Shown here: piece after piece, positions 55,537 to 64,000 of the stretch
Numbering within the stretch: position 1 is the stretch's first letter
Layout of the letters: every line of letters begins with the position of its first letter
Source: Austropuccinia psidii
Taxonomy: Eukaryota; Basidiomycota; Pucciniomycetes; Pucciniales; Sphaerophragmiaceae
NCBI GenBank assembly: GCA_023105745.1
Contig: JALGQZ010000009.1
Span: forward strand, 16,230,564 to 16,294,563
Reading direction: 5' to 3'
Length of the DNA stretch: 64,000 nucleotides
Made by a program: the position numbers and the translations under genes
The notes under the pieces: model-generated
What the model saw: the letters and a program-made list of their open reading frames with translations, nothing else
Told to the model about the DNA's origin: nothing
Databases searched by the model: none

Positions 55537-56643
55537 ACGCATCTCTTTGAATTTGGCTGGTCCGCTTATCAGCTTGAAACCACCATCCCAAAGCATACAA
55601 CGATGCATCCTTATAAAGAGGAGGGGAGTTTTTTAATCCGTTAATGGTTAAAGTGAGTGCAGAAGCAAACACAAATGCACCCTGATTTGCGGAGATATTG
55701 GCTTCATAGTTAACTTGATCAAAAGACAGAACCCCTAATGACTTTCAGAAAGCTTTAATCTTTTGAAATAACCTATCCTCAATATATAGTAAGGATTGAC
55801 CTAGAATGCATCCAACCAAGCTAAGATTTGCGCCTCAGTTCCTCCATTCATCTTTTGCGTTTTCAATTTTCCCAAGACTTCCATAAGGACAAAATTTTTC
55901 ATTCTTTGTGCTGCATTTGTGCCACCCACTGGCAAACTTAAATCCCTCCAGTAATGCCCCATTTTTTGCAATCAGAGCATGAAATTTTCTTTCATGAAGT
56001 AAGAACTGTGATAATTCATCCCATTGATTGACCTCTACTTCACTCATTGTTGTAAATGGTCTGAATTTGACTAGGGCAATGAGTAATCTGGTTGAAGAGA
56101 AAATTGCCACATGGCCAAAGTGAATGCATTTGATCTGATTAGAATCCACAACCCTCTGAAATTGACTTGGGGTCATATTTGCTGATACTGGCATTGATAT
56201 TTGTGCTGTCGGTTGAGTTGAGGAAAAAAACCTATTCTTTGTGTAGTTTTGGCGTCATTTGTCTTTTGGGATGTCCCACTATTCCTGAGTGGGTGAGGGA
56301 TCACTTTGTGATGATGCAGACAAGATATCAGATACTTCTTCCTCCCATTTGAATGTAATGCCATTTGAGTCCAGAATGGTGCCCAATTCCCAATGAGCCC
56401 TAGTTGGCACACATCCTTGACTTTGCTGTTGGAGCCCACATGGCATTGGCTTGATCTAAACCAACTGAAGCCAATGTTATTCCATGGGGCCCAAAGAGGG
56501 TGCCACATGAATGCCGACCCATATATATATATATATATATATATACGCTGAGAATAAGTGAGCCACTCACACTTTCCTTTTTCACCCTGACGCTTTCCTG
56601 TGAGTTCCCTTTTACGCCCCTTTCCTTTTTTTGTGAATGGCAT
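55537..56643 (-). pseudogene. TET/JBP-like dioxygenase copy B, N-terminal and central piece
   Basis: 56643 (MPFTKKGKGRKRELTGKRQ) gives the Lys-rich N-terminus that copy A also has near 38730, followed by a TA microsatellite (56520-56547). 56194-55835 matches A residues 90-207. The segment 55835-55537 holds the counterpart of the H-x-D region but with stops and frame changes. With the Asn for His change downstream, this copy cannot be an active enzyme. Confidence 0.8.
56520..56547. repeat. (TA)n microsatellite in the dioxygenase N-terminal region
   Basis: A TA run at the same place as the imperfect run 38610-38632 in copy A. Length differs between copies and shifts the frame. Confidence 0.8.
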
Positions 56644-56789
56644 GCTTGCAGCAGAAAATGAAATGGAACCAAATGATTACTGACTGTTGTGTGAAATATT
56701 AATTTCAACTAAATTTGATTTCAATTGATGATTGTTTTTTAATTGTGGCTAAAAATGAAATATTACATCCAACTTGCGCAAATTGGCAA

Positions 56790-57180
56790 TCTCAATTACC
56801 TGAACCTGAAAAATGCAGCAGATACTGAATTATTAAATTTGATATATTCATATTCCCATTTAATGACGTTCAAATACAACCATATGGAATACTGCAAGTA
56901 TCCATGAATGCAATATGCACTCCGCTGCGGATCCCTCATCATCCTAGCCCTCTATGAAAGAACCAGTGCCTTTTGGCCTATTATGAGCTGGCAGGGAGTG
57001 ATAAAACCCAATTCCCGTGATACCCCTGCGTGTGGTAATTGTGGGTACAGCTTCCTGACTCAGTATGTATCTTGTTGGAGTATTTTAAATGGTGTATTGA
57101 GGCATTTATTATTGGTATTCATACTGAGGCTTCTGGGAAGTCGTAGGATAGATAGTCCCAATTATCAAATTTATAAATAA
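56790..57180 (-). pseudogene. Small conserved ORF, copy B
   Basis: Counterpart of 38838-39247. RDPQRSAYCI, LQYSIWL and FRFR are kept; two stops interrupt it. Confidence 0.45.
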
Positions 57181-57221
57181 CTTTCTAAAATTAAATTTAA
57201 ATCTATCTGTACAAAGCTAAT

Positions 57222-60200
57222 CTAAAATGGTTCAATCCTGGTTGTAACTTTAGCTGACCTGGGTACAGTCAATGTGACCTCATAACTTGAACCAAGACTG
57301 TGCTTCTCCACCCAGGCATCACTATAGTCTAATACCAAGAATTGTGAAAATTCTAATCTAAGAGGTACAGTGGGGTTAAAAGACTCTGATGAGAAGAAAC
57401 TCTTATTCAGTAAAAGACATATATACCTCTTAGTACATAGCCACACCAGCTCTACTAGATTTTTACCCTCTGAAAGTCTTTTGGAAATGAAAATGAGTGA
57501 TAAAGCCCCTTTAACTGAGCTTGTTCTCCAGTCACCTGAGCAAACCATCAAACCGCGAACCCCCGCTGCACAGAAAACTGTCAGTATACCATAGAAAATT
57601 CAATTTATTCCAAGATTTTTGTGACACGTAAAAAGATCTTTGATGGCCTCATTTTTTTTCAAGCTTGTGAGTTTGCCTTTGATGCCATTGACTTTGACCT
57701 TTGTATGTGCAAGTACCATGTTGTAAGCAATTATCAAATGGATAACTGTATCCATTAGATCCTTGAGGTTCTTGTGCAGCTTTGTCAATATCTCATTGTC
57801 AGCCCCACCACATTCAATGCTAAGCTGTGTTGCATGTTTCTTTGATTTACTCAAGCAGGGGGAAAGGTATTCAACTGCTCCCTGTTCGAGTCCAAGAGCA
57901 TTGGTTGAATTTGATGTTGGTGCGATATGGTTTGGGTGCAATCACATCATATGAGATTAAACTAATGTATTCAAACATAACATTTGCCAAAATATGTTTA
58001 ATTTGATTGGAGGGGTAAAGAAGGCTTTGAACCATTTTGAAGGAGTTTTCAGATTTTGGGAGATTATCTGGATATTTAGCTGATTCTTTCATCAATTTGA
58101 GATTCCAAATGTTGTTATCAAAAAATTCTTCTGTTTTTGTTGGCTTAAAAAAATCTAACGCTTTATATTGCAATTTATATCACAAGTCAACAGGCAATAA
58201 TCATGCATCATGCACAAAGATAAAACTCACCTGCAATCTCAAGCTCCTCAAGCCAGGCCAAAATTTTAAGCTCTTGGTTACTGATCACCTCAATACCAAT
58301 GGGAAGGAATGTATCAGCATCATTTGTTTGTAAATTGTCCTATTGATTTGTGGAAATACTATTGATATTATCAAGACCCCTTTTCCATGATTCCTTGGTA
58401 ATATTGGAATGATAATCCAAAATTTCTCCAAGCTCTTCAATGTGGGATAAAAATATTCCTTGAAAATCAGCAGAGGATGAAACTTTGGGCTCAGGGTCAG
58501 GCATTATATCAGTCATTTCTTGTCCCATTGTATCATGTTTAATTGTCCCCCTTTCTTGAAAAGCTTGAATATTTTGAGGAGAGGTGGGAGGGTTTTCATC
58601 ATGGATTGTTTCATTAAGTACGGGGAGCTTTCAGTATGCAGAGGTTCATTTTCAATATGGTCCACCTCAACATTCATCATGTCATCACCTCAATCCTGGG
58701 CATCTTTTGCGGCTTCAAAGGTATGGCATTTTTTGTTGGTTTTTTTGGTGGCATTTATATTTGGTCTTTTTCCTAATCCTTTGCCTGAAACTCCAATTTC
58801 CACTCAAGATACTTCCGGTAGAGATTCTCCCACCTCCACACCTGCCCATATATTGTAAGCAGCCACTTTGATGTTTTTATATTGAATTAGTAATGGACTT
58901 ACAGTTAAAATACATTTTGAGGAGGCTCATTGCTTCAGCAATCTTTTGAAGCACATAATCAGGAATTTTACTATCATTTTGAATTTTTTCAAGCCTTGGA
59001 ATTGTTTGAGCAATGTTTAAGACAAATTGTTCCTTGGATATAGTTTCAAGCTCCCCACTGAAAATTATTTCATCTTTCCCAGAATCTTCTGTCAGTGCAC
59101 AAGGCTCAACAGTCTTTTCCTTCTCATAGCTTTTGAAATTTGGTTTCTGAAAGCTTGGAGGCTGAGCTGAAAGAAAGGCTATCATGGTATTCCATACCTT
59201 TTTACCAGTTTCAAGAAATGTTTTGAAAATTAAAAGCTTGAAAATGAAGATGAAAATGAATAATTCAGGAAATCACCACTCAAAGGACATCATTAAAAAA
59301 TCACACACACCCAGGAACAACTTCAATTGTAGGGAGAAATGGAAGAATTTAGCATTCAGAATAGAAATAACCAACATATTTCTACAATTAAATAAATAAT
59401 AGGGGAATCCAATCTTATGAATTTATGCAAGAAAACCTACATATAAGACTTACAGAATCAAAAATAGGCTTAACACATACAGAAACTCAAAATTACATAA
59501 GAAAAGTAACATTGTAACATTATACCCACTCTAAATCCATAAGGAAGATTATATCATTAAGAATCCAATAAATCAAAAATAAATAAATAATACAGTTCAT
59601 ATGACACAAGAATCATCTGAAAGTATCAAATCCAACTGAATACATGAAAATCCACTAAAACTTAAAAATTACACAACAATACAGGAGCCCAACTGAGACT
59701 TATGCAGTCCACATGCATAAGATATGAACATTACACAGCCTCAGGATCATCAACTACAACTCAATTAAGCTTCAACTAGCTGCATTCAAGTTGAATACAC
59801 TAATCTGTAAACCACACAGCAATTACAGTAATCAAGAATTAAAACTCAAGAAGATATCCCCACTTTGCACAGCATTACTGCTTGAAACCAAATAAATCTT
59901 ACAAACAGAATTATAAAAGGGCTTATTCACATAACACTAACTTCATCCTTTTAATCACCAGCATTAATTCCTCAAGGCTATGCAAGCTGACTAAAGCAGT
60001 GCAAAATACAAGTCACCTAATATTTTCATCAAAATCCACACCAAACAAAAACTTCTCAATCTTAAATTTGGCCAAACAAATGATGAAATTATCTCAGTCA
60101 TATGATACCATTCTTAATTTTACACGCTAGCATTAATCTCTCAAGGCTGTGAAAGATTACTAATGCTTTATAACAGATAGGTCATCTGACTTTTGTTACA

Positions 60201-61370
60201 AAAATCTACACCAGCAAAATTATCTCAAGGGCAAGAATAAAACTTTACATGGAGAGCCCATGTGTACTTCTCACATGGCTTATAAATAGCTGTACTTAAC
60301 AGTAGGTCTGCCTATATTATAAATTAATCTCTTAGTCAAATCCTCATAGTCAAACAAATTGAAAGAAATATTATCATACTCTTCTCACTAGAAGACAAGT
60401 CATTATTATTATTATATATCAAATTGAAAAGAACAAACAAAGTTACACATTAGTAGTTTCATTAACCTTACTATTAACAGCTCTTTTTATCTATTATCAT
60501 CCCTCTTATAATCAATTATTAATATTATAAGTATTAATCAATCTATAAACCTTCACCAGTATTTTTTTAAAAAAGGCATATAGTGGTGTTATTATCTATA
60601 ATACTTACTTGCTATACAATTATTATTATTATATATATATTTGACATATTATGAAAATTATTTATTCATTACACTTATTTAAAATATTAAACAATATTAT
60701 TATATATTATCAATTATATAAAATATTCTCATATTAAACTATTATCCATCAAGCAAGGCACCTTTAACCAAGAAAACCACTTAAATCACCACTCAGTACT
60801 ATTATATCTACTATATATTTTACCAAATTATTACTTTATTATCCTAAAATCACCTACAAATTTATCTTTTGAAATTATTTTATATAAGTTAGTATTATTA
60901 TTTTTATCGTTAGGCTGATTATTGAATAGGTCTGATAGAGACTGCTAAAAAGTCTTCTCTAGTTGTAAAGCCACAATCCTAAATATTGATTTGCGAGCTC
61001 TGTAGGGAGACTGTTTATTATATTTAGAGAGGCAGCTAAAGCACCATTAGCACCCTTGGTTACAGGATTATTTCAGAAATTCAAAACTGTTTACCTGTGA
61101 TTTCCCCCTCAAGGACTTCCTTATCCAATCCCACACTATGAAAAAAGTATCAGGTTTGGAGAGACTACAAATATTCAAGATAAATCTATGCTCACATTCC
61201 AGAAGAACTGGTGGATCTGGATTCCTTTCAAGTGGAAGGCTCTCTACTTCAATGCCTATTTCATGACTCCTGAACATATCAGGAATTTCACTTCCACTCT
61301 CTGGGGCTGAAGTTTGTAGTTCATTGAATTCAGTTGAATTTGCCGGGGTTTGGGGCAGTGGTTGGGGCAT
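57222..61370 (-). pseudogene. Unknown gene Y, copy B
   Basis: Same exon layout as copy A: exon 1 at 61370-61193, exon 2 at about 59168-58905, exon 3 ending near 58230, exon 4 from about 58160 to 57222. Intron 1 carries the solo LTR 59183-61135, twelve bases before its acceptor. Exon 4 reads through the spot (near 57750) where copy A has lost one base, but other stops and frameshifts are present. The C-terminal protein block stays recognisable. Comparing A and B gives the ancestral protein better than either alone. Confidence 0.7.
59183..61135. mobile_element. Solo LTR related to the giant Gypsy, in intron 1 of gene Y copy B
   Basis: Starts CATGGTATTCCATACC (the expected TG has become CA) and ends ATCCCACA. 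Flanked by CTAT at 59179-59182 and 61136-61139, a 4-bp duplication like the TTAT of the giant element. The empty site in copy A (41319-41325) has one CTAT. The last 220 bases match the giant LTR end closely, and the middle is diverged. Confidence 0.87.
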
Positions 61371-62334
61371 AGTGGAGGTACTTTATTGAGTAAAGAGATG
61401 GTGACAAGTTGATGGATAAGTTTATTGAAATTCTTTGATTAAAAACATCAAAATTGACCAAAAAAGCCAGGAGTTCTGAAATTCTTTGAGGTAATATAAG
61501 CTTAAGATATTAATTATTGATTCCTTTTTAGGTAATATCAATGGTGGAGAATTTTGGAAAGTTTGAAAGAGCCTAGATATCAATTTAAATCTGGGTGAAT
61601 TTTCTAGAAAAAAGACATTTTAGAACCACAAGCTGACCAAAAGAAACCTGCCCATTGACGGCCTTCGAACCTTCCATCAATATCTATTGAGCTTGTTGTA
61701 TTGCATTTGCAACATATGATTTGTTGGGAAATTCAAGGAGGTCATGTGTTGCAAATTATTTCATATCATTCCAATGAAATCACTTGCCTGTGAGAAATTC
61801 AATAAAGTTGACTAGTGAGAAACCTACTAAAGTCAACTTTTGAACTATTCAAAACTCATGAGTTAAGGACTAAACAAAGTGTTCCATTTGAGTGATATGA
61901 AATAAAATGGTTTTGTCTGGGAAACTGAAGATACAATTTGGGTAGTAAATAGTCCACTTATTAGGTTTAAATTTGTGAGCCTCATGATTTAAACCCTAAC
62001 CACAACATTGTGAATATACCTACCAATTTCCCCTCAGAACATGTTGGCAGAGATGGCCACTCAGCATATTCCCCTGATTGCATTCAGCATGTATGCCAAC
62101 AAGCCACCGTACCCTATGGATCTAGTACCTGAGAATAAGGAAGGTAAGCAGCTGAGAGAGGATTAGGCATAAGGGGGGGTTGAGGGTGGCGTCAGAGGAA
62201 TATCTTGAGGTCTCTGAAGGAGTGTAAGAATTGAAAGTGGCAGTGTGGAAGGATAAGGAGTGGTGAGGGCAGAGATGCGGGGAGGCGTCATAGTCTCACC
62301 TTGAGGGTGCTGCAGGAGCATAAGGATCATGAGA
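61371..62334. other. Upstream region of gene Y, copy B
   Basis: Collinear with 41543-42283 of copy A. No gene. Confidence 0.5.
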
Positions 62335-62720
62335 AAGGTTGAGGGGGGTGTCGGACGCATGTTGGGAGGGCACTGAACGAGCATAAGGATGGTAAGCAGA
62401 ATTGCAGGGATGTTGGGAGGGCACTATATGAGCATAAGGATGGTAAGTGGCATTGGAGGCATGCCGGGAGGGCACTACAAGCGTAAGGATGGTAAGCAGC
62501 ATTGGAGGCATGTGAGGAGGGCACTATACAAGCATAAGGATTGTAAGTGGTGTTGGAGGCATGTAGGGAGGGCACTGAAAGTGTAAGGATGTTAAGCAGT
62601 GTTGAAGGCATGTTGGGAGAGCACCATGCAAGCATAAGGATGGTGAGCGGAGCTGGAGGCATGTTGGGAAGGCACTCCACAAGCATAAGGATGGCAAGCG
62701 GTGGGTCCAAGGAGGAATAA
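62335..62720. repeat. Minisatellite 2 of copy B
   Basis: About nine units of GGGAGGGCACTNNANNAGCATAAGGATGG-type sequence. Most cores read GCATAAGGAT where copy A has GCGTAAGGAT, a CpG to TpG/CpA change. Confidence 0.82.
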
Positions 62721-63207
62721 GGGGCGTGAGGGCAATGTCAGAGGCATAATTTGAGGGCCCTGCTGGAGTGTAAGGATTGTAAACCAAGTAGAAGACGAGG
62801 CAGGGGTGCAGAAGCGTAAGGAGTGGTGAGGGCAGAGATGGGGGGCAGTGTTAGAGTCTGATCTGGAGGGGGGTGCAGGCGTGTAAGCATGCTACGTGTT
62901 GGAGACGATTAGGCAGGGATGCCTAAGCCAATTCAAGCATGAGAGTAGGCATGGTAAAGGGGTTAGATGACCAGGTGGTGGGGGCGGAAGTCCTCTCATG
63001 CAAAACTGCTGGGTAGCATCATGAGGTGTAATTACCAAAACATTGCGAATAGTTTTTAAATGGGTTTGGGCTTTGAGTCACATTCTTATTTGACACATGT
63101 GACAATTGGAATTGTCTTGACGCAGACGTGACATGACCCACCAAATCCAGAAACTATAAAGTGACACTAACATGCCTGAAGCAAGATTTTATACTGACCG
63201 CGGTGTG

Positions 63208-63254
63208 ATGTGAAGTTAATCGCTGACAATTGACACAAGATTGGCCTTGGTGAC
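63208..63254 (-). repeat. Right terminal inverted repeat of copy B
   Basis: Ends GGCCTTGGTGAC. Matches 42929-42975 with several CpG-type changes (TTAATCG, GACAATTGAC), which weaken the internal palindrome. Confidence 0.82.
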
Positions 63255-63301
63255 TCTTGATATTGTTACTATTATCAAGAGTTTCATAGACAAACCTTAC
63301 A
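63255..63301 (+). mobile_element. LTR end fragment between copies B and C
   Basis: Reverse complement of the LTR edge at 44330: ATTATCAAGAGTTTCATAG then ACAAACCTTACA. Only about 45 bases lie between the end of B and the SNF2 gene of copy C, so B inserted near the edge of this LTR. Confidence 0.75.
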
Positions 63302-64000
63302 ATAATTGTGGACCTGTGACATGGTGAAAAGGAGTTATCAACTTGTTCAAACACAAATGAGGTAACATTAGGAATCCTCACGCAATTAATGAGTGTTTCT
63401 TTTCTTGTACCTATTGGTGATGGGAATATGGGATTTCCATAAAGAAAGAATTCAGATTAGTAATACAATCAGTGTGACAGATGAGCTTGAAAGGTACCTT
63501 GCACATGTTGACCTGAACTGAATGAGGAGTGATATAGTGAATGACCTTCATGGATTTTTGTTGTCCAATACAATGAAGTCAATCAATAGCCTGAGCCTCA
63601 ATGGCTGGGTTCCATTTGGGCTCCTGGAAAGGTGGATGTCAGAGCCAGAAATTCTGGGTAGAAATTTGGCGCTTCCCTCACCATTAAATAGACAATATTA
63701 GCACAAGTGATTTTGAGGCCTGTTCCAGATGCAGCAAAGGAGGCAATGAGTACCTCACATTAAGGATTATTAAAGAATTTCTGAATGGCTTTCTCCTGCC
63801 CGCTTGCTGTAAATTTTCCATAAATTTGTGCTGAAAGTATAGAGTGATGGGCAAGGACAATACCAATTCTACCAAAACAATGTTGTCAGATTGATGTAAT
63901 TGGGAAAGGATGAATATTATAAATTACTCAAAAAGAAGGAAATGGGGTCCATTGGGAGTCAAAAACCAATTAGCATGGACAAAATTTTAACTCTTTTTTA
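63302..64000 (-). pseudogene. SNF2 ATPase 3' part, DNA transposon copy C
   Basis: Matches 29470-30150 of copy A at most positions (ATAATTGTGGACCTG start). Includes the counterpart of helicase motifs V and VI and the intron between them, with further indels and stops. It belongs to a third copy of the DNA transposon, in the same orientation as A and B, and continues past the window edge. Confidence 0.75.

Larger units (their letters stand above)
52727..63254. mobile_element. DNA transposon copy B, right part
   Basis: Collinear with A from about 35929 to 42975: spacer, minisatellite 1, dioxygenase, small ORF, gene Y, minisatellite 2 and right inverted repeat. Interrupted by solo LTRs at 54115-55536 and 59183-61135. 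More decayed than A. Together with 44045-44329 it is the visible part of B; its left part must lie outside the window because A and its LTR host sit between. Confidence 0.85.

Overview
The window is eukaryotic and almost entirely transposable elements. It has AT-rich non-coding DNA, short spliceosomal introns (about 60-75 nt) and TATA boxes. Its gene families (a Tnp2-type transposase with TET-like dioxygenase cargo, and Gypsy elements) are ones I associate with rust fungi (Pucciniales). Several proteins look like multicopy families of the myrtle rust Austropuccinia psidii. That species call is from memory; rust fungus is firmer. I see no ordinary host gene, no rRNA or tRNA gene and no CRISPR array.

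Layout, outermost to innermost. The window is a Russian doll. Fragment C of a large DNA transposon (63302-64000) is interrupted by an LTR end (63255-63301), inside which lies DNA transposon copy B (44045-63254). B is interrupted by an LTR whose end is at about 44044, inside which lies DNA transposon copy A (437-42975; 47-bp terminal inverted repeats, 3-bp target duplication AGA). A's transposase gene is interrupted by a solo LTR (1754-23325, target duplication GGAAA). That LTR is interrupted by a 19.5-kb Gypsy element (2771-22312, target duplication TTAT). Copy B also carries an 8.4-kb Gypsy (44330-52726, target duplication ACTGG), a solo LTR (54115-55536, ACGCA) and a second solo LTR (59183-61135, CTAT). 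Copy A supplies the empty site for the last two.

DNA transposon A encodes a Tnp2/Plavaka-like transposase, an unknown plus-strand gene, a Rad5/Rad16-like SNF2 ATPase, a Zn2Cys6 zinc-cluster protein, a TET/JBP-like 2OG-Fe(II) dioxygenase, a small conserved ORF and an unknown four-exon gene with a basic nuclear-type patch. It therefore looks like a mobile chromatin and DNA-modification toolkit. All of these genes except the dioxygenase and the small ORF show visible lesions, and many of the lesions are CpG-to-TpG changes. Two minisatellites sharing the core GCGTAAGGAT flank the dioxygenase/unknown gene pair in both copies.

The giant Gypsy is the most unusual object. Gag-protease (4895-8238) and pol (own ATG at 17097) are separated by nearly 9 kb. 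That spacer holds two paralogous accessory ORFs, a small acidic ORF, an array of AGGCAG/CTGCCT hairpins, a CpG-rich foreign-looking block, and about 19 copies of a second hairpin whose stems change on both sides while loop and 3' tail stay conserved. Coding parts of this element are almost free of CpG.
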